A stretch of 64,000 nt of DNA, taken from positions 366,501 to 430,500 of the forward strand of contig JACKKJ010000002.1 of NCBI GenBank assembly GCA_024236495.1, in the 5' to 3' direction. The number at the start of each line of letters is the position of its first letter. Positions within the stretch are counted from its first letter, which is position 1. This document shows positions 34,878 through 43,488 of the stretch, in pieces. The DNA comes from Paracoccaceae bacterium. GTDB lineage: Bacteria > Pseudomonadota > Alphaproteobacteria > Rhodobacterales > Rhodobacteraceae. Position numbers and translations under genes: made by a program. Under the pieces are notes generated by a model. The model had not been told where the DNA came from. It saw nothing but the letters and a program-made list of their open reading frames with translations, and did not search any database.

Positions 34878-35348
34878 TCACGGGGTCTTGTCCCGTCCTG
34901 TGAAGATGACCAGCCCAAGCGCGCCGATGAAGATGGCAATATCGGCCACGTTGAAGGAGTAGGGGTTTTCGATCCCCGGGACAGACATGTTAAGAAAATC
35001 GGCAACCGCGCCATATCGCAGCCGGTCAATGACATTGCCGATCGCGCCGCCGATCAGGAAACCTGCGGCAGCGCGCGCCGCCAAGCCGTGTCCGGGTTTG
35101 CGGACCCAAAGCCAGACCCAGACCGAAATGACAGCGGCCAACGCGATCAGGAACCAGCGGGTGATGTCGGCGCCATTCGACAGAAGCCCGAAATTCACCC
35201 CTTCGTTCCAGGCCATCCGGAAGGTCAGGAAGGGCGGAAACACATCGATCCGGCCAAGGGAGCGCAGATCCATCGCCTCGACCACGGTCCATTTGCTGAG
35301 CTGGTCGGCGACAAGAATCGCTGTCGCGACAAGAAAGGTGACCCGCAT
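34878..35348 (-). CDS. lspA: Lipoprotein signal peptidase (signal peptidase II)
   Basis: A 156-residue aspartyl membrane peptidase with four hydrophobic helices. Conserved blocks are DQLSKW, GNVIDRLRYGAVADF (catalytic Asp117) and FNVADIAI (catalytic Asp136). It cleaves lipoprotein signal peptides after lipid attachment. It starts three bases after purH and sits before the BamF-like lipoprotein gene. Confidence 0.95.
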   Translation of the reverse strand: MRVTFLVATAILVADQLSKWTVVEAMDLRSLGRIDVFPPFLTFRMAWNEGVNFGLLSNGADITRWFLIALAAVISVWVWLWVRKPGHGLAARAAAGFLIGGAIGNVIDRLRYGAVADFLNMSVPGIENPYSFNVADIAIFIGALGLVIFTGRDKTP

Positions 35349-35351
35349 GGA

Positions 35352-36950
35352 TCAGTGCCGGAAATGTCGCTGGCCGGTGAAGACCATGGCCAGCCCCGCC
35401 GCGTCGGCGGCGGCGATCACGTCTGCGTCCCGCATCGACCCGCCGGGCTGGATCACCGCCGTCGCCCCGGCCTCGGCCGCGGTCAGCAGGCCGTCGGGGA
35501 AGGGGAAGAAGGCGTCCGATGCCACGACCGATCCACGGACCGTCGGTTCGCCCAGGCCAAGTACCTCGGCCATGTCGGCCGACTTGCGCGCGGCGATGCG
35601 GGTCGAATCGACCCGGCTCATCTGGCCCGCGCCGACGCCGACGGTGGCCCCGCCCTTGACGTAGACGATGGCGTTCGACTTGACGTGCTTGGCGACCTTC
35701 CACGCAAAGAGGAGATCGGCAAGTTCCGCCTCTGTCGGGGCGCGCCGCGTTACCACCCGCAGGTCGGCCGCCGCGATCACGCCGTTGTCACGGTCCTGCA
35801 CCAGGAAACCGCCCGAGACCTGGCGGCAGGTCAGGCCGGGCGTCGTCGGATCGGGCAGGCCGTCCGTTGTCAGAAGCCGCAGGTTCTTCTTGGCCGCGAA
35901 GACCGCACGGGCAGCGTCATCGGCGCCCGGCGCGATCACGACCTCGGTGAAGATCTGGCAGATTTCCTGGGCGGTGGCGGCATCGAGCGGCCGGTTCAGG
36001 GCGACGATGCCACCAAAGGCGGAGGTGCGGTCGCAATCATAGGCGGCCTTGTAGGCATCCAGCATCGTTGCACCCCGTGCCACGCCGCAGGGGTTCGCGT
36101 GCTTGATGATCGCGCAGGCGGGTGCCTCGGCGGGGTCGAATTCCGCCACAAGCTCGAAAGCGGCGTCGGTGTCGTTGATGTTGTTGTAGGAAAGCTCCTT
36201 GCCCTGCCACTGCTTTGCCGTCGCAACCCCCGGGCGGCCGGACCCATCGGCGTAGAAGGCCGCCGTCTGGTGCGGGTTTTCGCCGTAGCGCAGCGTCTGG
36301 GCGAGTGTCCCGGCAAAGGCGCGGCGGCGCGGCGCGGTTTCGCCGATCGCGCTGGCCAGCCAGGTTGAAACCGCCGCATCATAGGCTGCGGTCCGCGCGT
36401 AGGCGCGCTGGGCCAGCGTGCGGCGGAAGCCGGGACTGGTCTGGCCGTCATGCGCGTCCATGTCTGCCAGAACCGCCGCGTAATCCTCGGTATCGACGAC
36501 GACCGCGACATGGGCGTGGTTCTTGGCGGCGGCCCGGATCATCGCCGGACCGCCGATGTCGATGTTCTCGATGCAGGTATCGTAGTCGGCGCCCTTGGCC
36601 ACCGTCGCCTCGAACGGGTAAAGGTTCACGACCAGCAGATCGATCGGCGCGATCCCGTGCGCCGCCATTGCCGCGACGTGTTCGGCGTTGTCGCGCAGGG
36701 CCAGAAGGCCGCCGTGCACCGCCGGGTGCAGCGTTTTCACCCGGCCGTCCATCATCTCGGGGAAGCCGGTCACATCCGCCACGTCGGCAACCGCCAGCCC
36801 CGCATCGCGCAGAAGCGAAGCGGTCCCCCCCGTGGACAGGAGCGCCACGCCGCGCTTGGCGAGCCCGCGGGCGAACTCGATGACGCCGGTCTTGTCGGAG
36901 ACGGACAGCAGGGCGCGGCGGACGGGGGCGAGTGCGGCGGGATCGGACAC
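35352..36950 (-). CDS. purH: Bifunctional AICAR formyltransferase/IMP cyclohydrolase
   Basis: A 532-residue PurH that carries out the last two steps of IMP synthesis. The N-terminal cyclohydrolase domain begins RRALLSVSDKTGVIEFARGL and has GGTA and the DVTGFPEMMDGRVKTLHP motif. The C-terminal transformylase domain has RYGENPHQ and the catalytic Lys-His pair (IIKHANPCG). The start is a GTG preceded by GAGGAG. It lies between the heparinase-like gene and lspA. Confidence 0.96.
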   Translation of the reverse strand: MSDPAALAPVRRALLSVSDKTGVIEFARGLAKRGVALLSTGGTASLLRDAGLAVADVADVTGFPEMMDGRVKTLHPAVHGGLLALRDNAEHVAAMAAHGIAPIDLLVVNLYPFEATVAKGADYDTCIENIDIGGPAMIRAAAKNHAHVAVVVDTEDYAAVLADMDAHDGQTSPGFRRTLAQRAYARTAAYDAAVSTWLASAIGETAPRRRAFAGTLAQTLRYGENPHQTAAFYADGSGRPGVATAKQWQGKELSYNNINDTDAAFELVAEFDPAEAPACAIIKHANPCGVARGATMLDAYKAAYDCDRTSAFGGIVALNRPLDAATAQEICQIFTEVVIAPGADDAARAVFAAKKNLRLLTTDGLPDPTTPGLTCRQVSGGFLVQDRDNGVIAAADLRVVTRRAPTEAELADLLFAWKVAKHVKSNAIVYVKGGATVGVGAGQMSRVDSTRIAARKSADMAEVLGLGEPTVRGSVVASDAFFPFPDGLLTAAEAGATAVIQPGGSMRDADVIAAADAAGLAMVFTGQRHFRH

Positions 36951-36964
36951 GGAAGGGCGGCTCC

Positions 36965-38746
36965 TCAGGCGGGTTTCGGGGCGTCTTCGTCGCGAAGGGT
37001 ATCGCGGATGGCCGCGGGCGTATCCTGTGCCTTCGCCAAGGTCCAGCCCAACTGGCAGGCCTGGTCCAGAACCGTGGCGGAAAGGACGATCTGCCGCGCC
37101 GGGCGCGGTTTCAGCCGTCCCTGTTCAAGATAGACCGACGGCTCAAGCGACAGTTCGCCCACGCCGTCGTGGCGGAATATCCAGATCTCACCGGACTTGA
37201 GCGCCATGGACACCGCGGTTCCGCCAAGATCCAGCGCCGCGTCCACGTCGGGGTGAAGATGGAACCGGATGCCGAACCGGATCCCTTCGGCCCCAAGGCG
37301 CCCGATGACCTTTTCATAGCGCTTGCGGTCCGGGCCAGTCATCGCGCCCAGCGTGTCTTCGCCTTTCAGGTCGCGCCCGTCGAGGGACAGGTGGAGTTCG
37401 CGCACATGGGTCATGCCATGCGACGGCGCGAACCCGTTGTGCCCGGCAAGCAGCCTGACACCGTCCAGATCGCTGTCGATCTGCGCCCAGACCTGTTCGG
37501 GCACCTCGGCCAGAAGCCCCCGGCCAGACCCGAGAAGCCCGGTTTCCGAATCAAGCCGCGACGAGGAGTGGCCGTGCACGCAAAGCGTCGAATGCAGCGG
37601 CGTGGCGCGGCCCGCCCGGCGCCAGTCGGGTCCGAACGAAGCCCCCGATCCGCAGCTGACGATCAGCGGCCTTCGCGCCGATGTCAGTTCCATGGCAAGG
37701 GTCGATGCGTGGGCGTTCGCCGATGCGGCGCCGGTGGCCGGGGCGGCGGCGTCGACGATGACGGTCGTCCGGCCTGCCGCCAGCCTTGCGTAGCCCATCG
37801 CCAGCCCGTGCGCGGTGATCGCGCGTCCGCCGGCCGCAGCCAGCGCCTGGTCAAGCCGCCCCTCTGCCCCGCGACCGCCGCCGTGGAACCGGGCCAGCCC
37901 GCCATCGGCGTGGCGCAGGGCGCGCAGCGTCGGGGCAATGCGTTCGATCGCACCGCGAAGGGCGGCCGGCACGTCGCGTCCCGCATCCGTCAGCGCCGCC
38001 TCGGCCCAGGTCAGAAGCGTTAGCACTTCCATCAGTTCCTGCGGGTTGCGCGACGGGACGGCGCCGTCCGAATCGACCTGCCGGTCGCAATGCCGCGCCA
38101 GGGCGGCGGCGGCCTTCGGCAGGTGTCGTTCCATTCCGGCAAGGGCGTGGCCGGCATGGATCAGACCGGTCAGCGCCTCGATCCGCGGCAGGCCCTCGAC
38201 GGACCGCCAGCGGCGCGAAAGAAAGACCGTCTGCCGCCCCAGCGCACGGAAGAAGCCCGCCGTCCCGGGCTTGTCGCGGCCCGCCAGAAGAAGCGGGCCG
38301 TGATTGATCATCCGGATCAGCCGCCGCGCGGTCAGGTCCGGCGTCCAGCCCGGCCCCTCGCCCTTGCCAAAGCGCGCGACCCAGTCATGGGCCCATGCCT
38401 GCGCGCAGCTTCGCGCCGGCCCGTCGCCGACGGCGGCCAGATCGTCAAGCCAGGTAAACCCGTGAAGTTCCGATTCGAACCATTCGTCGGGCGCGGGAAT
38501 GTCCCATAGCGACCGGTCCAGATCCTCGACCAGAAAGCCGGCCAGCTGGAACGTACCCGACACAAGCTGCCGGCCCTTCGCGAAACTGCCAATGGTTCGC
38601 GGTTCGGGGCTGCCGGCAAAGGCACGCACGGGTCTCGAGAACCCGGCAAGGCGCGCGTGCAGCCGGTCGGCCCAGCCGGTGCGCGCCACCTGCCCTGTCT
38701 CGCCCTGCCTCACTCCGGTCCTCTCCGTTCTTGCGTGACGGTGCAT
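36965..38746 (-). CDS. Heparinase II/III family protein
   Basis: A 593-residue protein of the heparinase II/III-like family. The N-terminal half is alpha-helical (toroid-like), and the C-terminal half is beta-rich with conserved stretches such as CVHGHSSSRLDSETG and HNGFAPSHGMTHVRELHLS. No signal peptide is seen. Although named for polysaccharide lyases, this Rhodobacterales form next to rsmB and purH is conserved in position and its substrate is not known. It is 14 bases upstream of purH. Confidence 0.8.
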   Translation of the reverse strand: MHRHARTERTGVRQGETGQVARTGWADRLHARLAGFSRPVRAFAGSPEPRTIGSFAKGRQLVSGTFQLAGFLVEDLDRSLWDIPAPDEWFESELHGFTWLDDLAAVGDGPARSCAQAWAHDWVARFGKGEGPGWTPDLTARRLIRMINHGPLLLAGRDKPGTAGFFRALGRQTVFLSRRWRSVEGLPRIEALTGLIHAGHALAGMERHLPKAAAALARHCDRQVDSDGAVPSRNPQELMEVLTLLTWAEAALTDAGRDVPAALRGAIERIAPTLRALRHADGGLARFHGGGRGAEGRLDQALAAAGGRAITAHGLAMGYARLAAGRTTVIVDAAAPATGAASANAHASTLAMELTSARRPLIVSCGSGASFGPDWRRAGRATPLHSTLCVHGHSSSRLDSETGLLGSGRGLLAEVPEQVWAQIDSDLDGVRLLAGHNGFAPSHGMTHVRELHLSLDGRDLKGEDTLGAMTGPDRKRYEKVIGRLGAEGIRFGIRFHLHPDVDAALDLGGTAVSMALKSGEIWIFRHDGVGELSLEPSVYLEQGRLKPRPARQIVLSATVLDQACQLGWTLAKAQDTPAAIRDTLRDEDAPKPA

Positions 38747-38800
38747 CCCGGCCCGACCTTACCGGCGCGCCTGCCCCGCTGTCACGGGCAAATGGCGGTC

Positions 38801-40078
38801 TCAGGCGGGCATCCGCAGGCTGGCGAGGTAGAACCCGTCCATCCCACCCCTGTCCGCCCAGTAGTCGGGGCGCATCCGCAACCCGCCTTCGGCGCTGATC
38901 CAGGCCGGGTCGGTTCCCGGTAGAGACGGCGTTTCGACCTTCAGGTCCGGATGGCGGTCCAGCGCGGCCGTCACCTGGCGTTCGCCCTCCTCGGGCAGAA
39001 GCGAACAGGTCGCAAAGACCAGCCGCCCGCCGGGTCGCAGAAAGCCGAGCGCGCGGTCGATCAGGGCGCTTTGCAGTTCGAAAAGGGGCCTCAGGCCAAG
39101 CGGATCGCGCACGAACGGCAGATCGGGATGGCGGCGAACAGTGCCGGTGGCCGAACAGGGCGCATCCAGAAGAATGGCATCGAACCGGCCGTCAGGCGCC
39201 CATTCCAATGCATCCGCGACCACCGTCTGCGCCGCAAGCCTGCAGCGCGCAAGGTTTTCATGAAGCCGCGCCATGCGGCTTTCGGACAGATCAAGCGCCG
39301 TGACGTCCGCGCCCGCGGCTGCAAGCTGCAATGTCTTGCCGCCGGGTGCCGCGCACAGATCCAGCACCTTTTCGCCGGGCCGGGCCGCAAGCGCCCGGGC
39401 CGGCAGTGCCGCCGCTGCGTCCTGCACCCACCAGTCGCCTTCCCGGTATCCGGGCAGGTCGCTGACCTGCGCGCGCACCGCGATCCGGACCGAACCGGTC
39501 GGCAAGGCCATGCCCCCCAGCCTTTCCGCAAGCGCCGCGGCGTCGCCGTCGCGCGGCGTCAGGTCCAGGGGCACGCCGGCGGCATGGGCCGCCTCAATCG
39601 CCTGGGTCGCCGGCTTGCCCCAGGCCGACATCAGCCGCCCGCGCAGCCAGCCCGGCAGTTCCTGCGGCGGCAGCGCGGCGAAGTCCGCCGGATCGGTTTC
39701 GCTGACGCGGCGCAGGACCGCATTGGCCAGGCCGCAGAACCCTTCGAGCTTGCGGCCCCCCGCGCGCAACGTCGCGACCGCCTCGCTGACGACGCCGTGG
39801 GGTTCGCCGCCTTCGGCCAGCATCTCGGCGGTGGCGACGCGCAGGACCGCGCGGACAAGGGCGGGCGGTTCCCTGCGCAATAGCGGCTTGAGAACCCGGT
39901 CGACCGGACCGATCCGCCTGAGCGTCACAAGCGCAAGCCGCTGCGCGCGCGCCCTGTCTGCGGGGTCAAGCTGCGAAAGAACGCCCCTCGTCTGCTGATC
40001 CGCCAGGGTCTGCCGGTCATGGACGACCCCGGCCACCAGACGTGCCGCCACCGACCGCGCGGTCTGCCGTTCCCCCAT
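38801..40078 (-). CDS. RsmB/NOP family 16S rRNA (cytosine-5) methyltransferase
   Basis: A 425-residue protein. The N-terminal third (LVTLRRIGPVDRVLKPLL...) is NusB-like and the rest is an S-adenosylmethionine methyltransferase with LDLCAAPGGKTLQLA, the catalytic DAPCSATGTVRRHPDL and FATCSLLPEEGE. These features fit RsmB/Sun, which methylates a 16S rRNA cytosine. The ATG at 40078 has an AAAGGGG ribosome binding site; a GTG one codon upstream is possible. It begins the long minus-strand run down to rmuC. Confidence 0.9.
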   Translation of the reverse strand: MGERQTARSVAARLVAGVVHDRQTLADQQTRGVLSQLDPADRARAQRLALVTLRRIGPVDRVLKPLLRREPPALVRAVLRVATAEMLAEGGEPHGVVSEAVATLRAGGRKLEGFCGLANAVLRRVSETDPADFAALPPQELPGWLRGRLMSAWGKPATQAIEAAHAAGVPLDLTPRDGDAAALAERLGGMALPTGSVRIAVRAQVSDLPGYREGDWWVQDAAAALPARALAARPGEKVLDLCAAPGGKTLQLAAAGADVTALDLSESRMARLHENLARCRLAAQTVVADALEWAPDGRFDAILLDAPCSATGTVRRHPDLPFVRDPLGLRPLFELQSALIDRALGFLRPGGRLVFATCSLLPEEGERQVTAALDRHPDLKVETPSLPGTDPAWISAEGGLRMRPDYWADRGGMDGFYLASLRMPA

Positions 40079-40165
40079 CACATCCCCTTTCCGGGTCTTG
40101 TCCGAACCTTGCCCGGGCGTATATCAGGCTGGCAGGCCACACAAGGAACGAGAGGGGCAGACACG

Positions 40166-40357
40166 ATGTCCAGAACGCCGCCCAAGTCGGAAACGCCCGA
40201 CCTTCCCCCCGCGGCGTTGCGTGCGCTGGCAGAAGCCGAAGAACGGCGCAAGGCCGCCCTGGCCCCTGCCATGCCAACCGAACTAGGCGGCCGCGACGGC
40301 CCCGAGCCGGTGCGCTACGGCGACTGGGAAAAGAAGGGAATCGCGGTCGACTTCTGA
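40166..40357 (+). CDS. DUF1674 protein, succinate dehydrogenase assembly factor 4-like
   Basis: A 63-residue protein with the family's conserved C-terminal motif GPEPVRYGDWEKKGIAVDF. The eukaryotic homologue SDHAF4 helps flavinated SdhA join the succinate dehydrogenase complex. The start has a GAGAGGGG ribosome binding site and the N-terminus is Pro/Ala-rich. It lies divergent from rsmB and convergent with dapB; no sdh genes are here. Confidence 0.88.
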   Translation: MSRTPPKSETPDLPPAALRALAEAEERRKAALAPAMPTELGGRDGPEPVRYGDWEKKGIAVDF

Positions 40358-40370
40358 CGAGCGGGCGGGA

Positions 40371-41189
40371 TCAAAGACCAAGCACGTCGATCATGTCGTA
40401 TTCGCCGGGCTTCCTGTCCTGCCCCCAAAGCGCGGCCCTGAGTGCACCGCGCGCGAAGATCGCCCGGTCCGTCGCGATGTGGCGCAGGACGACGCGTTCG
40501 CCGTCGGCGGCAAAGATCACGTCGTGTTCCCCCACCACGTCGCCGCCGCGAATGGCCGCAAAGCCGATGTCGCCGCGCTTGCGCGCGCCGGTCATGCCGT
40601 CGCGGCCCGAAGCGCGGTGATCGGCAAGGTCGATCCCCCGGCCCTCCGCCGCCGCATCCCCCAGCATCAGCGCGGTGCCCGAGGGCGCGTCGACCTTCAT
40701 GCGGTGATGGGCCTCGACGATCTCGATATCCCAGTCCGCGTCGAGGGCGGCGGCAACCTTGCGGGTAAGTTGGGTCAGCAGGTTGACGCCAAGGCTCATG
40801 TTGCCGGCGCGGATGATGACGGCGTGGCGCGCGGCCGCCCGGAACCTTTCAAGGTGTCGGGCCTCCAGCCCTGTCGTCCCGATGACATGGACCGCGCGCG
40901 CCTGCGCGGCAAGCGCCGCGAATTCGACGCTGGCGTCGGGCGAGGTGAAGTCGATCACCGCCTGCGCCTTCGCGAAGGCGTCGAGCGCGTCGTCCGTCAC
41001 CGTGACGCCCAGCGCCGCGCCGCCCGTCGCGGTCCCGATGTCCTGCCCGACCCAGGGATGGCCCGCCCGTTCCACGGCGCCGACAAGACGCGCCCTGTCC
41101 GAGGCGGCGACAAGCTTGACCAGCATCTGGCCCATGCGGCCCGAGGCGCCGGTAATCACGATGCCGGGAAGGGGGGTATCGTCGGCCAT
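40371..41189 (-). CDS. dapB: 4-hydroxy-tetrahydrodipicolinate reductase
   Basis: A 272-residue DapB. The nucleotide-binding loop is ITGASGRMGQM and the catalytic/substrate motif is EAHHRMKVDAPSGTAL. It reduces the cyclic intermediate in the lysine and diaminopimelate pathway with NAD(P)H. The ATG at 41189 follows AAAGGA; an in-frame start 70 codons upstream would run into rbfA's promoter region and is unlikely. Divergent from rbfA. Confidence 0.95.
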   Translation of the reverse strand: MADDTPLPGIVITGASGRMGQMLVKLVAASDRARLVGAVERAGHPWVGQDIGTATGGAALGVTVTDDALDAFAKAQAVIDFTSPDASVEFAALAAQARAVHVIGTTGLEARHLERFRAAARHAVIIRAGNMSLGVNLLTQLTRKVAAALDADWDIEIVEAHHRMKVDAPSGTALMLGDAAAEGRGIDLADHRASGRDGMTGARKRGDIGFAAIRGGDVVGEHDVIFAADGERVVLRHIATDRAIFARGALRAALWGQDRKPGEYDMIDVLGL

Positions 41190-41288
41190 GGGGCGTCCTT
41201 TCGCACTGCGCCGGCCAGCTTTAGCCGGTGGATGCGCGATTGGCAAAGGCCCGTTGCGCCCCCTGCGCGGTTGGAATACATCACGCGC

Positions 41289-41732
41289 ATGGCTCAGAAC
41301 CGCTTTCCACCGGCCTCCGGCCCTTCCCAGCGGCAGCTTCGCGTTGGCGAACTGATCCGCAGGACATTGTCGGAAGTCCTTGCGCGGGGCGACGTGCACG
41401 ACCCCGAGCTGAACCGCTTTTCGATCACCGTGGGCGAGGTCCGCTGTTCGCCGGATCTGAAGGTGGCGATGGTCTATGTCCTGCCGCTGGGCGGACGGGA
41501 CGCCGACGCCGCCCTTGTCGCCCTGCAGCGCAACAAGGGCGAACTTCGCCGCATGGCCGCGAAGGGCATGTCGCTGAAGTTCGCGCCGGAACTTCGCTTC
41601 ATGCTGGACGAGACGTTCGACAAGCTCGACGACGCGCGGCGCATGTTCGCCGACGAACGTGTGCGCCGCGATGTCGAGGGCGGGCGGGACAGCGACAGCG
41701 ACGATGACCGGGGCGATGAAGCGGACGGCTGA
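41289..41732 (+). CDS. rbfA: 30S ribosome-binding factor A
   Basis: A 147-residue RbfA with a KH-like fold (QLRVGELIRRTLSEVLARGDVH, DPELNRFSITVGEVRCSPDL, then LRFMLDETFDKLDD), involved in late maturation of the small ribosomal subunit. The last 25 residues are an acidic, disordered tail. Its 3' end overlaps the start of the next gene. truB follows further downstream; rbfA and truB are commonly linked. Confidence 0.94.
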   Translation: MAQNRFPPASGPSQRQLRVGELIRRTLSEVLARGDVHDPELNRFSITVGEVRCSPDLKVAMVYVLPLGGRDADAALVALQRNKGELRRMAAKGMSLKFAPELRFMLDETFDKLDDARRMFADERVRRDVEGGRDSDSDDDRGDEADG

Positions 41733-42471
41733 GGTCGCACTGGCGCTGGCGCTTGCGATCTGGTCGGTGCCGGCAAGCAGCCAGACCTGCCACGACCAGT
41801 CGTTCGAAGGGGCCCGATATTCCGTCTGCGAGGTTCGCGCGGGCGACGACCTTCGCCTGTTTCTGGACGATGCCGAAGGTCAGCGGCTTGGCACTTTCGA
41901 CCGGGTCGAAAGGGAACTGTCGGCAGAGGGCCGAACGCTTCGCTTCGCGATGAACGCGGGAATGTATCACCCCGACCGGTCGCCGGTCGGATACTATGTG
42001 GAAGCGGGCGAGGAAAAGGCACGGTTGGTGCGATCCGCCGGACCGGGCAACTTCGGGCTCTTGCCGAACGGGGTTTTCTGCATCTTGCCGGACGCCTTTG
42101 CGGTGCAGGAAACCCTGGCCTTCGACGCCGCGCGTCCGGCCTGCCGCTATGCCACGCAATCGGGCCCGATGCTGGTGATCTCGGGATCGCTGCATCCCCG
42201 GTTCCTGCCGGGCAGCGATTCCCGCTTCGTGCGCAACGGCGTTGGCGTGACCGCGGATGGCAAGACGGCCTATTTCGCCATATCCGAAGGGCCCGTGACG
42301 TTCCACGAATTCGCCCGGCTGTTCCGGGACGGGCTCAAGGCCAGCGACGCGCTTTACTTCGATGGCAACATTTCGCGCCTTTACGCCCCGGAATTGGGGC
42401 GCGACGATTTCGGCTTTCCCATGGGTCCGATCGTCGGGCTGGCGACAACCCCGGACGGCGCCGGCAATTGA
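41716..42471 (+). CDS. Exported phosphodiester glycosidase family protein
   Basis: A 251-residue protein with a signal peptide (MKRTAEVALALALAIWSVPASS). It matches the phosphodiester glycosidase domain found in the lysosomal uncovering enzyme and bacterial DUF2233 proteins. Conserved pieces are FAMNAGMYHPDRSPVG, NFGLLPNGVF, TQSGPMLV, RNGVGVTADGKT and ALYFDGNISR. A start at ATG 41704 is also possible. It overlaps rbfA's tail and precedes truB, so it is embedded in a translation-related operon without an obvious link. Its likely site of action is the periplasm. Confidence 0.85.
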   Translation: MKRTAEVALALALAIWSVPASSQTCHDQSFEGARYSVCEVRAGDDLRLFLDDAEGQRLGTFDRVERELSAEGRTLRFAMNAGMYHPDRSPVGYYVEAGEEKARLVRSAGPGNFGLLPNGVFCILPDAFAVQETLAFDAARPACRYATQSGPMLVISGSLHPRFLPGSDSRFVRNGVGVTADGKTAYFAISEGPVTFHEFARLFRDGLKASDALYFDGNISRLYAPELGRDDFGFPMGPIVGLATTPDGAGN

Positions 42472-42524
42472 CGCAGGCCCGATCCTTCGATAGGGGGCGG
42501 CCTTCCGCAGGAACGAGGCATCGG

Positions 42525-43427
42525 ATGGCACGCAAGAAGGGGCGCGAGGTTTCAGGGTGGCTGGTGGTCGACAAACCCGCCGGAATGACCTCGACCTCGG
42601 TCGTCAACAAGGTTCGCTGGGCGCTTGACGCGAAGAAGGCCGGCCATGCCGGCACGCTCGATCCGGCGGCGACCGGTGTCCTGGCCGTCGCGCTGGGCGA
42701 GGCGACGAAAACCGTCCCCTTCATCACCGATGCGCTGAAGTGCTACCGCTTTGCCGTCCGGCTGGGGGTGGCGACGAATACCGACGATGCCGAGGGCGAG
42801 ACCATCGCGACATCGGACCTGCGCCCCACCGACGCCGGGATCGAGGCGGCGCTGGCGGCATTCCGGGGTGACATCATGCAGGTTCCGCCGCAGTTTTCCG
42901 CCGTGAAGGTCGATGGCGAACGCGCCTATGCGCTGGCCCGCGCCGGCGAGGAGATGGACCTGGCGGCCCGCCCCCTTTGGGTGGAATCGCTAGACCTTGC
43001 CGCGCGGCCCGATGCCGACACCGTCGAGCTGGAGATGGTCTGCGGCAAGGGCGGCTACGTCCGGTCGATTGCCCGCGACCTTGGCCAGGCGCTGGGGTGT
43101 CTTGGCCATGTTCTCTGGCTGCGCCGGGAATGGTCGGGGCCGTTCGAGGCCGCCGACGGGGTGTCGATCGAGCTGATCGACGCGGAAGCGAAGACCGGAG
43201 CGCTGGACAGCCGGCTTCTGCCGCTTGAGGTCGGGCTGGCGGATCTGCCCGAACTGAAGGCGACGCCCGAGGGCGCGGCGCGGCTCAGGAACGGCAATCC
43301 CGGTATGGTCTTTGCCTCGGACGTGGAATGGGGCGAGGAAGCCTGGGCCAGCTACCAGGGCCGGGCGGTCGCCGTCGGTGTCTACAAGTCGGGCGAACTG
43401 CACCCCAACCGGGTATTCAACCTTTGA
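42525..43427 (+). CDS. truB: tRNA pseudouridine(55) synthase
   Basis: A 300-residue TruB. The catalytic aspartate is Asp46 in GHAGTLDPAATG, with further motifs KCYRFAVRLG and CGKGGYVRSIARDLG. It makes pseudouridine at position 55 of tRNAs. The C-terminal PUA-like region is short. A GAACGAGG ribosome binding site precedes the ATG. Last gene of the rbfA unit, followed by an intergenic repeat. Confidence 0.95.
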   Translation: MARKKGREVSGWLVVDKPAGMTSTSVVNKVRWALDAKKAGHAGTLDPAATGVLAVALGEATKTVPFITDALKCYRFAVRLGVATNTDDAEGETIATSDLRPTDAGIEAALAAFRGDIMQVPPQFSAVKVDGERAYALARAGEEMDLAARPLWVESLDLAARPDADTVELEMVCGKGGYVRSIARDLGQALGCLGHVLWLRREWSGPFEAADGVSIELIDAEAKTGALDSRLLPLEVGLADLPELKATPEGAARLRNGNPGMVFASDVEWGEEAWASYQGRAVAVGVYKSGELHPNRVFNL

Positions 43428-43435
43428 CCGGCGGA

Positions 43436-43486
43436 CCGGGGGTTTTGCACCCCCGGACCCCCGCAAGGTATTTCGGGCAAGATGAG
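43436..43486. repeat. Dispersed GC-rich palindromic repeat, copy 2
   Basis: CCGGGGGT/ACCCCCGG forms an 8-bp hairpin (43436-43456), followed by ACCCCCGCAAGGTATTTCGG and GCAAGATGAG. The layout matches the copy at 16364-16410. It lies between the convergent truB and oxidoreductase genes and may double as a terminator for truB. Confidence 0.7.
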
Positions 43487-43488
43487 TG

